Positions 34,431 through 44,125 of a stretch of 64,000 bases of DNA are shown piece after piece. This stretch comes from Stappia sp. BW2 (lineage in GTDB: Bacteria; Pseudomonadota; Alphaproteobacteria; Rhizobiales; Stappiaceae), in contig NZ_VIRG01000066.1 of NCBI RefSeq assembly GCF_008107695.1, positions 868,001 through 932,000 on the forward strand. Direction: 5' to 3'. Position numbers and translations under genes: made by a program. A model generated the notes under the pieces. That model was not told the origin of the DNA, did no database searches, and saw nothing but the letters and a program-made list of their open reading frames with translations. The first letter of the stretch is position 1, and each line of letters opens with the position of its first letter.

Positions 34431-35345
34431 ATGGAACGAGACGTCCGCGTGCCACGTTCACTACCACTTCTTCAGACTTTTGGCCGTCGCGCTGCCGTGC
34501 TGCTGGCTCTCGTCTCCCTGACACTCGCCACTCTGGCGCTCTGCACTCTGGCGCTTGGCACCCTGTCGGCCTCCGCCCAGGAACCTTCGGTCCGCGTTCC
34601 CAATTTCTGGGATCCCAAAGCTGTCCATGACCGGCCGAATGCCATTCCGGACAAGATCCAGTTTCTGGCGACCGACGGCTACCCGCCGTTTGTCTTCCGC
34701 GATCAGCATGGCCGGCTGACCGGCTTCAATGTGGATCTCGCCCGGGCGCTTTGCCAGGAACTGGGCAGCTCCTGCGCTCTGCGCATCAAGGACTTCGAGG
34801 TTCTTCTGCCTGCGCTGGACGAGGAAGAAGGCGACGCGATCATCTCGGGTCTGTCGCGCAGCCTGCCCGCCACGCGCGGCCTCAACTTCACCGAGGATTA
34901 TCTGAAGCTGCCGGCACGGTTTGTGGTGCGGGCTTATAACGCGTCCGATTTCAACGAACAGGCCCTGACCGGCAAGAGGATCGCCGTCGAGGCCGGGTCC
35001 CGATACGAAGCCTTTGCTAAGCGCTTCTTTCCCGAGGCAGAGATTATCAGTCTGGAGACGGTGGAGGCGACCCGGGAGGCCGTCAAAGGTGGCTCGGCCG
35101 ACGCCCTTTTCGGCGATGGTCTGAACCTGTCCTTCTGGCTGCCGAGCGAAGCCGCAGACGGCTGCTGTGCCTTTGCCGGCGGGCCGTGGCTGGAGCCCGG
35201 CTACTTTGATGAGGGCATGGCCATTGCAACGCGCCAGGACGACCCGGAACGGGCCGCTGCCCTCACCTACGCCCTGCGCCAGCTTCATCAGAAGGGTATC
35301 TACCGCGAGCTTTACCTGCGCTATTTCCCGATGAGCTTTTTCTGA
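34431..35345 (+). CDS. Transporter solute-binding protein, family 3-like (orphan)
   Basis: 304 residues. A long N-terminal signal peptide (about 1-49, ending ASAQE) precedes a periplasmic type II binding domain, with FLATDGYPPFVFRDQHGRLT, GFNVDLARALCQEL and IAVEAGSRYEAFAKRFFP at the usual places. Family 3 proteins bind polar amino acids and opines. No permease or ATPase gene is adjacent, so it either pairs with a distant transporter or acts as a sensor-type binding protein. The signal-peptide DNA contains a short tandem repeat. Confidence 0.85.
   Translation: MERDVRVPRSLPLLQTFGRRAAVLLALVSLTLATLALCTLALGTLSASAQEPSVRVPNFWDPKAVHDRPNAIPDKIQFLATDGYPPFVFRDQHGRLTGFNVDLARALCQELGSSCALRIKDFEVLLPALDEEEGDAIISGLSRSLPATRGLNFTEDYLKLPARFVVRAYNASDFNEQALTGKRIAVEAGSRYEAFAKRFFPEAEIISLETVEATREAVKGGSADALFGDGLNLSFWLPSEAADGCCAFAGGPWLEPGYFDEGMAIATRQDDPERAAALTYALRQLHQKGIYRELYLRYFPMSFF
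34529..34569 (+). repeat. 15-base tandem repeat in signal-peptide coding DNA
   Basis: CACTCTGGCGCTCTG is followed at once by CACTCTGGCGCTTGG (13 of 15 identical) and a partial third copy, CACCCTGTCGG. The repeats encode the TLAL-type core of the signal peptide. They lengthen the hydrophobic stretch and could vary in copy number between strains. Confidence 0.55.
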
Positions 35346-35370
35346 TTGTTTCCGGCAGGCTGGCAGCGTG

Positions 35371-36216
35371 TCAGCTTTTGCCAGCGCTCTTCTTCAGATC
35401 TGCCTTTTTCGAACGGTCCGGATTTTTCAGGAACGGGATTGCCAGACTGAAGGGAAACGAATGCGCACGCGGCGTGAGCGCGGCACCGAGCCCGATTTCC
35501 ATGGTCTCGTGTCCCTGCTCCGGATCTTCAACATAGGTCCCGAACAGACGGTCCCAGATGGCGAGATAGAAGCCGTAGTTGGAATCTGTCTCATGCGGTA
35601 GCACCGAATGATGGATGCGGTGCATGTCCGGGGTGACGATCAAAAAGCGTAACGGGCGGTCCAGCCAAAGCGGCAAGCGGACATTGGCATGGCTGAAAAC
35701 CGCCGAGGCGTTGAGGACGATCTCGAAGATCAACACCGCTTCGACCGGGCCGCCGAGCGCGATGATGACCAGCCCTTTCCAGAGGAACGACAGCAGAATT
35801 TCTATCGGGTGGAACCTCAGCGCCGTCGTTGCATCAACCTCGCTATCGGCATGATGCGTGCGGTGAATGCGCCAGAAAAGCGGAACCTTGTGCGATACCA
35901 GATGCTGAAACCACACCGCCAGATCGAGCGCGAGAAAGGTGATCACACCCGCCAGAACGCCGGACCAGCCGGGCAGCGCAAAAAGGCCCCAGCCCTTTTC
36001 CTGTGCCAGCAGTGCCAGGCCAACGCCGCCCATGGGGAAGATTAGCCGCACCAGCAGGGCATCAAGCAGGACAATAGCCCAGTTGGTCGGCCAGCGTTTC
36101 AAACGGCTGCTTTTCAGGCGACGCCGCGGCAGACCGGCCTCCAGCAGAGCCATAATCAGAAAGATGCCGCCGAAACAGGACATGCGAAGCAGGTTGATGT
36201 CGATCTGGTCAAACAT
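35371..36216 (-). CDS. Sterol desaturase/fatty acid hydroxylase family protein
   Basis: 281 residues from the ATG at 36216. It is a membrane di-iron oxidase with four hydrophobic helices and the histidine clusters of the family: FQHLVSHKVPLFWRIHRTHH (HxxxH then HxxHH) and MHRIHHS near residue 185. These enzymes hydroxylate or desaturate lipids, sterols or hopanoids. No adjacent lipid gene points to the substrate. A GTG start at 36255 is possible but weaker. Confidence 0.9.
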   Translation of the reverse strand: MFDQIDINLLRMSCFGGIFLIMALLEAGLPRRRLKSSRLKRWPTNWAIVLLDALLVRLIFPMGGVGLALLAQEKGWGLFALPGWSGVLAGVITFLALDLAVWFQHLVSHKVPLFWRIHRTHHADSEVDATTALRFHPIEILLSFLWKGLVIIALGGPVEAVLIFEIVLNASAVFSHANVRLPLWLDRPLRFLIVTPDMHRIHHSVLPHETDSNYGFYLAIWDRLFGTYVEDPEQGHETMEIGLGAALTPRAHSFPFSLAIPFLKNPDRSKKADLKKSAGKS

Positions 36217-36331
36217 GGGGTCTTTTGAAACGTCCTGACTAATGCAGCTTGCCACGGTCCCGATGGCACGATAGGGCGGTACAACAATACTCCTGATATC
36301 ATTTCTTGCCGCTGCGACAGATCACATCATC

Positions 36332-36979
36332 ATGACCGACTTTCTCTGGACCCGCCCCGAAACGTCCCCAATGGCAACCCTTCTGCTGGCCCATGGTGCC
36401 GGTGCGGCCATGGACTCGGCCTTCATGAACAAGCTGTCGGCGGCTCTTGCCCGCGAGGGCATTGCAGCGGCACGCTTCGAATTTGCCTATATGGCCGGAC
36501 GCCGGACTGGCGGCCCGAAAAAGCCACCACCACGGGCCGACAAGCTGATTGCCGAGTTTCAGACTGCCCTGCAGTCCGTCATGAGCGAAACCGACGGCCC
36601 GTTGCTGATCGGCGGCAAATCGATGGGCGGCAGGGTTGCCGCGATGCTGGCAGGCGGCGGCTCGCTGCCCGGGCGCGTCAAGGGTGTTGCCTGTTTCGGC
36701 TACCCCTTCCATCCCACTGGCAAGGCCGACGCAGAGTGGCGGCTCCAGCCGCTGCAGGACGCCAAGCGCCCGGTTCTGGTGATGCAGGGCGATAGGGATC
36801 CTTTCGGCTCCAGGGCTGAGCTTGACGATGTCACCCTGCCCGCTCATGTCAGCCTGTCCTATCTGGAAGACGGCAACCATGACTTCGGCCCGCGCGGCAA
36901 GTCTCCGGCAACACTCGACGGCAACATCGCGCTGGCCGCAGAGGCTGTCAGGGCATTTGCGGACGGGTTGGTGCGTTAA
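36332..36979 (+). CDS. Alpha/beta hydrolase of the KANL3/Tex30 type
   Basis: 215 residues. The compact hydrolase fold has an oxyanion segment LLLAHGAGAAMDS, nucleophile elbow GGKSMGGRVA (Ser about 97), an acid in VMQGDRDPFGS and His in LEDGNHDFGPRG. The elbow GKSMGG and the overall size match the small Tex30/KANL3-like family. Activity is likely, but no substrate is known. It is divergent from the sterol-desaturase-type gene. Confidence 0.87.
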   Translation: MTDFLWTRPETSPMATLLLAHGAGAAMDSAFMNKLSAALAREGIAAARFEFAYMAGRRTGGPKKPPPRADKLIAEFQTALQSVMSETDGPLLIGGKSMGGRVAAMLAGGGSLPGRVKGVACFGYPFHPTGKADAEWRLQPLQDAKRPVLVMQGDRDPFGSRAELDDVTLPAHVSLSYLEDGNHDFGPRGKSPATLDGNIALAAEAVRAFADGLVR

Positions 36980-37057
36980 GGCCCACCACAGCCCTTGCTA
37001 TCTACCCGCATGCCCCCTTGCCGGAAGCAGGAGTGGTGACCTTTTGCGCAAGCGGCC

Positions 37058-37095
37058 CATCCTCCGAGACAGCGCTAAAGCGCTTCCTGAGGATG
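37058..37095. repeat. Palindromic intergenic element (REP-like)
   Basis: CATCCTC and AGCGCT are mirrored by AGCGCT and GAGGATG, giving a long interrupted stem. This CATCCT...AGGATG layout is that of small dispersed palindromes in Hyphomicrobiales genomes, from memory. Only this copy is seen here. The rest of 36980-37337 holds nothing I can name. Confidence 0.5.
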
Positions 37096-37337
37096 AGGAA
37101 GATGTGGGTGGGACGGCTCAAATTTTGTTGCTGATCGTCATCCTGGGACCACGCGTCCAAAGGACATGAGCATCATTAGCTACAAGTTCGCTTTGTCTCA
37201 TCCAAGAGACGCTCCCCACCCCAGGCAGTTAAACCGGACAAGCGCAGCGCAGATCCGGTGCCTGCTCACATGACGGCTTGCCGCAGTTGATCTTTGCGCT
37301 TCCTCACGAGGAGGCCGTTTTGGCAGAAAAACAGACA

Positions 37338-37367
37338 AAAGCCCGGACCGTTTCCGATCCGGGCTTT
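37338..37367 (-). terminator. Terminator of the argD-argF-hslO unit
   Basis: AAAGCCCGGA pairs perfectly with TCCGGGCTTT (10 bases) around a 10-base loop, and TTTTGTCTGTTTTTC follows on the minus strand. It lies 22 bases past the hslO stop. Confidence 0.85.
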
Positions 37368-37389
37368 CTTCAATGTGCCTTCGTCCCGG

Positions 37390-38376
37390 TTACTGACCCG
37401 GCTTGCCGTCGAATTCGTAGCGGGCGCTGCAGAATTCGCAGGTGACGATGATCTTGCCGTCCACCGTCATGTGGTCGACATCCTCCTGACTGAAACCAGC
37501 GAGCACGTTTTCGATCTTCTCGCGCGAGCAGCTGCACTTGTCGGCCAGCGGCTGCGGTTCGAAGAGGCGGACGCCGCGTTCGTGGAAGAGGCGGAAGAGC
37601 AGCATTTCCACGCTGACTTCCGGATCGGTCAGTTCGACATCCTTGACCGTCTCGACCAGCACCTTGGCTTCCACCCAGGCGTCGTCCTCGTCAATTTCAT
37701 GCGGACGCGTGCCTTCCGGGGCGTCGCCCGGATCTATATCGGCCTGACGCATCCGTTCCGGTGCCTCTGGCAGGAACTGGATCAGGATACCGCCGGCGGT
37801 CCAGGTTTTCGCATGGCCTTCGCCTTCCTGGCGGGTGAACAGTTCACCGACCCCAAGACGAACTTCGGTCGGGATCTGCTCTGACCGCTCGAAGTAGCGC
37901 CGTGCCACTTCCTCCAGCGACACACCACCCAGCTCCACCAGACCCTGGTAGCGCTGCATGTGCGGGCCCTGGTCGATGGTCATCGCCAGATGTCCATGTC
38001 CCAGCAGCGCTTCCTGCGTCGCCTTGCCATCGGCCATCAGGGCCTCAACGTCGCCGGTATCGAAGGTGGCGCAGGCGCGGATCGCATCAGGAGACCTGAA
38101 GTCGACCACCAGCATGGACACCGGCCCGTCCGTCTGCGTTTGCAGCGTGAAACGGCCGTCGAATTTCAGCGACGTGCCCAAAAGGCTGGTCAGGACAATC
38201 GCTTCCGCCAGCAGGCGCGAGACTGGCTCCGGATAGGCATGGCGGTCCAGAATTTTTTCCAGGACAGGACCAAGCGCGACCGCACGGCCGCGCACATCGA
38301 GCCCTTCCACGGCAAAGGGCCGGACAGCGTCCAGCCCTGCAGGCGTAATGCCCAGTTCATCAAGATTAAGTGCCAC
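37390..38376 (-). CDS. hslO: Redox-regulated chaperone Hsp33
   Basis: 328 residues from a GTG at 38376, with AAGG nine bases upstream and no suitable ATG nearby. The N-terminal domain is full length. The C-terminal redox switch has four zinc-binding cysteines: KCSCSREK (CxC), then about 30 residues, then CEFCSARY (CxxC). Oxidation releases zinc and turns on holdase activity in the cytoplasm under oxidative stress. It follows argF by 10 bases and is likely co-transcribed with the arginine genes. Confidence 0.92.
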   Translation of the reverse strand: MALNLDELGITPAGLDAVRPFAVEGLDVRGRAVALGPVLEKILDRHAYPEPVSRLLAEAIVLTSLLGTSLKFDGRFTLQTQTDGPVSMLVVDFRSPDAIRACATFDTGDVEALMADGKATQEALLGHGHLAMTIDQGPHMQRYQGLVELGGVSLEEVARRYFERSEQIPTEVRLGVGELFTRQEGEGHAKTWTAGGILIQFLPEAPERMRQADIDPGDAPEGTRPHEIDEDDAWVEAKVLVETVKDVELTDPEVSVEMLLFRLFHERGVRLFEPQPLADKCSCSREKIENVLAGFSQEDVDHMTVDGKIIVTCEFCSARYEFDGKPGQ

Positions 38377-38386
38377 TTGGCTTGCC

Positions 38387-39316
38387 TTATGCTGCGCCGA
38401 AGCACCAGGCCAAAATGCCCTTTTGGGCATGGAGCCGGTTTTCGGCTTCGTCAAACACAACGGAGTTGGGACCGTCCATGACGTCCGAGGTGACTTCCTC
38501 ACCCCGGTGAGCCGGCAGGCAATGCATGAACAGGGCGTCCTGGTTTGCCTCAGCCATCAGGCGCTTGTTGACCTGATAGGCGCTGAGAAGATTGTGACGC
38601 GATTCCGCATCGTCATCCCCCATGGACACCCAGCAGTCGGTCACGACACAGTCGGTCCCCTTGACTGCCTCATATGGGTCCGTTGTGACCTGAATGGAAC
38701 CACCCTTGGCGCGGGCGGTCTCGATCAGGTCCATTGGCGGCGCCAACTCGCCCGGCGTCGCGATGCGCAATTCGAAATCAAAGCGCGGTGCGGCGTGAAT
38801 CCAGGAAGCCAGCACGTTGTTGCTGTCTCCGGTCCAGGCAACACTCTTGCCCTTGATCGAACCGCGATGCTCTTCGAAGGTCAACAGGTCGGCCATGATC
38901 TGGCAAGGATGCGAGATCTTTGTCAGGCCATTGATCACCGGCACCGTCGCATTTTCCGCGAGTTCACGCAGTTCGTTGTGATCGAGGATACGGATCATGA
39001 TCGCGTCGACGAAACGGGACAGCACCCGTGCCGTATCGGCAATGGTCTCACCGCGACCGAGCTGCATTTCCGTGCCGGTCAGCATCAGCGTCTCGCCGCC
39101 AAGCTCGCGCATGCCGACATCGAAGGAAATGCGCGTGCGGGTCGACGGCTGTTCGAAGATCATGGCAAGCACCTTGCCAGCCAGCGGCCCGTGGCCGCGA
39201 TGCACGCCGTTTCGGCTCGACTTGATCTTCCGGCTGATGTCCAGGATGGCGCGCAGTTCGTCGCCTTCGAAATCCGTCAGATCCAGAAAGTTCCGGTAGG
39301 TTCCATTTGCGGTCAT
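38387..39316 (-). CDS. argF: Ornithine carbamoyltransferase
   Basis: 309 residues. It joins carbamoyl phosphate to ornithine to give citrulline in arginine synthesis. Recognised sites are the phosphate-binding [15 protein letters not shown] (about 53-67), the ornithine site [12 protein letters not shown] (about 133) and the catalytic Cys in [13 protein letters not shown] (about 268). Its start shares one base with the argD stop. It lies between argD and hslO in one unit, an order I recall in related genomes. Confidence 0.95.
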   Translation of the reverse strand: MTANGTYRNFLDLTDFEGDELRAILDISRKIKSSRNGVHRGHGPLAGKVLAMIFEQPSTRTRISFDVGMRELGGETLMLTGTEMQLGRGETIADTARVLSRFVDAIMIRILDHNELRELAENATVPVINGLTKISHPCQIMADLLTFEEHRGSIKGKSVAWTGDSNNVLASWIHAAPRFDFELRIATPGELAPPMDLIETARAKGGSIQVTTDPYEAVKGTDCVVTDCWVSMGDDDAESRHNLLSAYQVNKRLMAEANQDALFMHCLPAHRGEEVTSDVMDGPNSVVFDEAENRLHAQKGILAWCFGAA

Positions 39317-40512
39317 CAGGCCGCTCCTTCCGCCAATTTCGCTTCCACGGCGACGGCAGCCTGCTCCAGGCGTTCGACAGCAATGGAAATTTCCTCTTCG
39401 CTCATGGTCAGTGGCGGCATGATGCGCACCACATTGTCGCCGGCAGGCACTGCCAGGAGACCCGCTTCACGGGCCGCCAGCACATAATCAGCCACCGGCA
39501 CCACGCATTTCAGGCCGAGTATCAGGCCAGTACCACGCACTTCCGCCAGCACGTCCGGATGTCCATCCACCAGCCCGGCCAGCTTCTGCTTGAAGCTGAG
39601 GCCTTTCTGGCGAACACCTTCCAGAAAGCCTTCATCCAGGACGACGTCCAGGACGGCGTTGCCCACCGCCATGGCCAGCGGATTGCCGCCAAAGGTGGTG
39701 CCGTGGGTTCCTGGCGAAAGGGCTGCAGCCGCTTCCTCGGTTGCCAGGCATGCGCCCATCGGGAAACCGCCGCCGATCCCCTTGGCAATCGCCATCAGGT
39801 CCGGCTCGACACCCGCCCACTGATGAGCGAACAGCTTGCCGGTCCGTCCGACGCCAGTCTGGATTTCGTCGAAGATCAGCAGAATGCCGTTATCGTCGCA
39901 GATCTTGCGCAGCGCGCGCAGGAAGTCGGCGGGAATCTCGCGGATACCACCCTCACCCTGTATCGGCTCGATAGCAATCGCCGCCGTCTGCGGACCGATA
40001 GCGGCTTTCAAAGCGTCCAGATCTCCGGCCGGCACCTGGTCGAAACCGGGAGCCTTCGGACCGAAGCCTTCAAGATACTTTGCCTGGCCGCCCGCTGCGA
40101 TGGTCGCGATGGTCCGGCCGTGGAAGGCGCCTTCGAAGGTGATGATGTGAAACCGCTCGGGATCGCCATTGTCATAATGATAGCGGCGCGCGCATTTGAT
40201 GGCGGCTTCCATTGCCTCGGCGCCCGAATTCACGAAGAGCACCTTGTCGGCAAAGGTTTCCGCACACAAACGCTGCGCCAGCCGCTCACCGTCGGGCATC
40301 TGGTGCAGGTTGGACGTATGCCACAGCTTGGCGGCCTGATCCTGCAATGCCTTGACCAGATGCGGATGAGCATGACCGAGTGCGTTGACCGCGATGCCGG
40401 AACCGCAATCGAGGAATCGTCGGCCGTCAGTCGTTACCAGCCAGACACCTTCCCCATGATCGAAAGCCAGTTTCGATCTTGCATAATTTCCGAATAGTGC
40501 AGTCGCGGACAT
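39316..40512 (-). CDS. argD: Acetylornithine aminotransferase
   Basis: 398 residues from the ATG at 40512, with AGGAG and GAGG upstream. It is a class III PLP aminotransferase in arginine synthesis. It shows the [20 protein letters not shown] segment, the PLP Lys in [17 protein letters not shown] (about 247), and [15 protein letters not shown] near residue 280. The argD-argF-hslO order implies a common promoter upstream of 40512. Confidence 0.94.
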   Translation of the reverse strand: MSATALFGNYARSKLAFDHGEGVWLVTTDGRRFLDCGSGIAVNALGHAHPHLVKALQDQAAKLWHTSNLHQMPDGERLAQRLCAETFADKVLFVNSGAEAMEAAIKCARRYHYDNGDPERFHIITFEGAFHGRTIATIAAGGQAKYLEGFGPKAPGFDQVPAGDLDALKAAIGPQTAAIAIEPIQGEGGIREIPADFLRALRKICDDNGILLIFDEIQTGVGRTGKLFAHQWAGVEPDLMAIAKGIGGGFPMGACLATEEAAAALSPGTHGTTFGGNPLAMAVGNAVLDVVLDEGFLEGVRQKGLSFKQKLAGLVDGHPDVLAEVRGTGLILGLKCVVPVADYVLAAREAGLLAVPAGDNVVRIMPPLTMSEEEISIAVERLEQAAVAVEAKLAEGAA

Positions 40513-40607
40513 AACCTCGTTTGTCTCCTTTAAACGCCCTTGCTGTCCCAGCGTCACCCAGACGCCAGGCCGACATCTGAAACAGTTGCCGAAGGGTCAA
40601 AACGCAA

Positions 40608-40632
40608 CGTGCCGCCCCGATGAGGCGGCACG
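40608..40632. promoter_or_regulatory. Hairpin in the argD leader region
   Basis: CGTGCCGCC pairs perfectly with GGCGGCACG around a 7-base loop, 96 bases upstream of the argD start. No T-run adjoins it. If the argD promoter lies farther upstream the stem is in the mRNA leader, otherwise it is just spacer DNA. Apart from this stem and the CtrA box at 40904, 40513-40952 shows nothing that I can name. Confidence 0.35.
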
Positions 40633-40903
40633 TAGCGGCTTTCTTATACACTGCCCGTACCCTGCGCTGTCAATGGAAATGGCGCACAGGACATTTCACC
40701 CGTCCGGGAAGGCGGATTTCATAAAATTCTCAATGACCTCGCCATAATTGGGGAAAAGTCGTTTCATCCCCAACTGGTTTGGGTTCGGCGGTTGCCTGAC
40801 AAATTAACGTTATTGTAACCTCTGAACAATCAAACACGAGATCTCGTGAGGCAAATCACCAAGAGGCACTAGATATGCCATCATTAAGCGTGCTCACGCA
40901 TGC

Positions 40904-40918
40904 TTAACACGGGGTTAA
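40904..40918. promoter_or_regulatory. Exact CtrA-type box before gcrA
   Basis: TTAACACGGGGTTAA is an exact TTAA-N7-TTAA match, centred 42 bases before the gcrA start codon. In Caulobacter CtrA represses gcrA, and the placement here fits the same wiring. Confidence 0.6.
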
Positions 40919-40952
40919 TGGCCGCAGGACGGTCAAACTAAAGGGTGCGGCG

Positions 40953-41489
40953 ATGAGTTGGACAAACGAACGGGTTGAGCTTCTCAAAAAGCTTTGGGGC
41001 GACGGCTTGAGCGCAAGCCAGATTGCAGGCGAACTGGGTGGCGTTACACGGAATGCTGTCATCGGCAAGGTGCACCGCCTTGGTTTGTCCGGCCGCGCCA
41101 AGTCCACGTCTTCAAGCGCCAAGCCGCGCCGGCCGCGTACGGCTGCCCCCGCAGCGGGCGCCGCGCCGAAGAAACCAACCCCCACTCAGCCGCAGTCCAT
41201 CGGCGCAACAGCACTTAAAGCAGACATGGCGCCTGCACCTGTGGCGGAAGCCAAGCCGCGCGTCGAACCGATTGCCGACCTGGTGCCGATCTCCAAGCGT
41301 GCGACCATCCTGACGCTGACAGAGCGGACCTGCAAATGGCCGATCGGCGATCCGGCGACCGACGACTTCTACTTCTGCGGCCGCCATTCCGATGCCGGAG
41401 TGCCCTACTGCGCCCATCACTGCAAGATCGCCTATCAGCCGGTCGCCGACCGCCGCCGCGACCGCAAGACGATGGCTCAGGCAGGCTGA
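40953..41489 (+). CDS. gcrA: GcrA cell-cycle regulator
   Basis: 178 residues. The N-terminal helix-turn-helix (about 1-47) has WGDGLSASQIAGELGGVTRN and AVIGKVHRLGL. A Pro/Ala linker follows (about 50-120). The C-terminal sigma-70-binding domain (about 130-172) keeps TCKWPIGDP, FCGRH, GVPYCAHHC and AYQPV. GcrA joins RNA polymerase at promoters marked by CcrM methylation and drives cell-cycle genes. It is found only in alphaproteobacteria. It is monocistronic, with a CtrA box upstream and a strong terminator after it. Confidence 0.96.
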   Translation: MSWTNERVELLKKLWGDGLSASQIAGELGGVTRNAVIGKVHRLGLSGRAKSTSSSAKPRRPRTAAPAAGAAPKKPTPTQPQSIGATALKADMAPAPVAEAKPRVEPIADLVPISKRATILTLTERTCKWPIGDPATDDFYFCGRHSDAGVPYCAHHCKIAYQPVADRRRDRKTMAQAG

Positions 41490-41515
41490 TAGCCTCCAGA
41501 CAAATCCAGCTCGTA

Positions 41516-41544
41516 AAAAGCCCGCCGTTTCGGCGGGTTTTTTT
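41516..41544 (+). terminator. Terminator after gcrA
   Basis: CCCGCCG pairs with CGGCGGG around TTT, preceded by AAAAAG and followed by seven T. The A-run makes it usable from either side. The stretch 41545-41757 beyond it shows no gene or structure that I can support. Confidence 0.88.
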
Positions 41545-41757
41545 GTTTGAGTTTTCCCACGGCCAGGTGCTGCTTCCTATGTGCCGCGTCTCACGAAGGC
41601 CGTGTGCGATCGGCTGAACCCGAGTGGCTTCGCTCCGAAAATGCCCCTTCATGGGAACAGAAGGTGACGACACCCTCCAGCTATTGACCATAGCCTGATC
41701 GAATGCCTGGCAGCGAAGACGCAGATAACTCTCACAGTCACATAGCCCCTGAAATGC

Positions 41758-41784
41758 AAAAAAGCCCGCTTGTGGGCGGGCTTT
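41758..41784 (-). terminator. Terminator of the phosphate locus
   Basis: AAAGCCCGC pairs with GCGGGCTTT around a 6-base loop. On the minus strand the stem runs into TTTTTTGC. It lies 25 bases past the phoB stop. Confidence 0.85.
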
Positions 41785-41808
41785 CATCGCGTATTCCGCG
41801 CTCTACTC

Positions 41809-42510
41809 TCAGACAGCTGCAGAGGTGAACTGGTCGTTGAAGGCGTAGCCAGAACCGCGCACCGTGCGGATAGGGTCCTTTGCCTTGCCCTTGTTCAGCG
41901 CCTTGCGCAATCGGCCGACGTGGACGTCGACCGTGCGTTCGTCCACATAGACATCATGGCCCCAGACGCCGTCGAGAAGCTGCTCGCGGGAGAAGACCCG
42001 GCCAGGCGACGTCATCAGAAATTCCAGGAGACGGAACTCCGTCGGCCCCAGATGAATTTCCTTGGCATTGCGGCGGACACGGTGTGTTTCGCGATCCAGT
42101 TCGATATCGCCGGACCGCAGCATGGAAGATACCACTTCCGGGCTTGCCCGCCGCAGGATGGCGCGCACGCGGGCCATCAGCTCCGGCACGGAGAAAGGCT
42201 TGACCACATAGTCGTCGGCACCGGTCGACAGGCCGCGGATGCGCTCTGCTTCCTCGCCGCGCGCCGTCAGCATGATGACCGGCAGACGCTCGGTGTCCTC
42301 GCGCGCTCTCAGGCGGCGGCACAGTTCAATTCCGGACAGTCCCGGCAGCATCCAGTCAAGCAGCAACAGGTCTGGCAGGCTTTCCCGCAGGCGGATTTCC
42401 GCCTCGTCGCCCCGGACACAGGACTCGACCGAATATCCTTCTGCTTCCAAATTGTATCTCAAAAGAAGGCTGAGCGGTTCTTCGTCTTCAACGATGAGCA
42501 CCTTCGGCAT
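41809..42510 (-). CDS. phoB: Phosphate regulon response regulator PhoB
   Basis: 233 residues. The receiver domain (about 1-120) has the acidic pocket VEDEE and the phospho-acceptor Asp at 52 (LLLLDWMLPG). The OmpR-type winged helix (about 130-228) has HLGPTEFRLLEFLMTSPGRV and YVDERTVDVHVGRLRKAL. Phosphorylated PhoB binds PHO boxes such as the set at 48141-48180. It is last in the pst locus, after phoU. Confidence 0.95.
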   Translation of the reverse strand: MPKVLIVEDEEPLSLLLRYNLEAEGYSVESCVRGDEAEIRLRESLPDLLLLDWMLPGLSGIELCRRLRAREDTERLPVIMLTARGEEAERIRGLSTGADDYVVKPFSVPELMARVRAILRRASPEVVSSMLRSGDIELDRETHRVRRNAKEIHLGPTEFRLLEFLMTSPGRVFSREQLLDGVWGHDVYVDERTVDVHVGRLRKALNKGKAKDPIRTVRGSGYAFNDQFTSAAV

Positions 42511-42589
42511 ACATCTCGCTCCAATTACAGCAACCGGCGCCAGAGCGCCGGCCGTTCAGATCCTTTGCAAATGCGACAGAAGCCGGCGC

Positions 42590-43285
42590 TCAGACTGCGC
42601 CCGTTTCATCGACCTTTGCCCGGTCTTCCGGCAGACGCTCGCCAGTGACCATGTAGTAGACGTTCTCGGCGATGTTGGTCGCGTGGTCGCCGATGCGCTC
42701 GATGTTCTTGGCGCAGAACAGCAGGTGGACGCATTGGGTGATGACGCGCGGATCTTCCATCATGTAGGTCAAAAGCTCGCGGAAGATGGATGTGTAGATC
42801 GCATCAACCTCTGCATCGGCTTCCTGCACCCTGCGGGCAGCTTCCGGATCCTTCCGGGTATAGGCATCCAGCACCTGCTTGAGCTGGGACAGAGCCAACT
42901 CGGTCATGTGCTCGACGCCGATCGCAAGCTTCTTGGACTGCAAGCCGCTGTCGATGGCGATCACCCGCTTGGCAACGTTCTTCGCAAGATCGCCGACACG
43001 TTCCAGGTCGTTGGCAATGCGGGTGGCAGCGGTGATTTCGCGCAGGTCCTGCCCCATCGGCTGACGGCGAACAATCAGCTCGATCAGCTTCACTTCAAGT
43101 TCGTTGTAAAGGTTGTCCAGACGGACATCGCCTTTGATCGTCGCCTTGGCAAGCTCCAGGTCCTGCGACACCAGTGCAGAGACCGCATCGGCAAAGGCCT
43201 TCTCGGCAATGCCGCCCATTTCGGCGACCTTGCCGGCCATGGCCGTCAGTTCGTCATCGTAAGCCGTGACTGTATGTTCAGACAT
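42590..43285 (-). CDS. phoU: Phosphate signalling protein PhoU
   Basis: 231 residues with two PhoU repeats, each a three-helix bundle. The metal-binding motifs are seen in ITAATRIANDLERVGDLAKN and in FCAKNIERIGDHATNIAENV. PhoU restrains the PhoR-PhoB pathway and the Pst transporter when phosphate is ample. It lies 31 bases after pstB and 79 before phoB. Confidence 0.95.
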   Translation of the reverse strand: MSEHTVTAYDDELTAMAGKVAEMGGIAEKAFADAVSALVSQDLELAKATIKGDVRLDNLYNELEVKLIELIVRRQPMGQDLREITAATRIANDLERVGDLAKNVAKRVIAIDSGLQSKKLAIGVEHMTELALSQLKQVLDAYTRKDPEAARRVQEADAEVDAIYTSIFRELLTYMMEDPRVITQCVHLLFCAKNIERIGDHATNIAENVYYMVTGERLPEDRAKVDETGAV

Positions 43286-43316
43286 CGTGTGTCCCCTTCA
43301 GAAACCTAAAAAATGC

Positions 43317-44114
<798 letters not shown>

Positions 44115-44125
44115 CGGAGCAATCC

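Noticed and set aside
38377-38502. N-terminal extension of Hsp33 to 38502
   Set aside because: It would lie inside argF; the GTG at 38376 has a ribosome site and gives the family's usual length.
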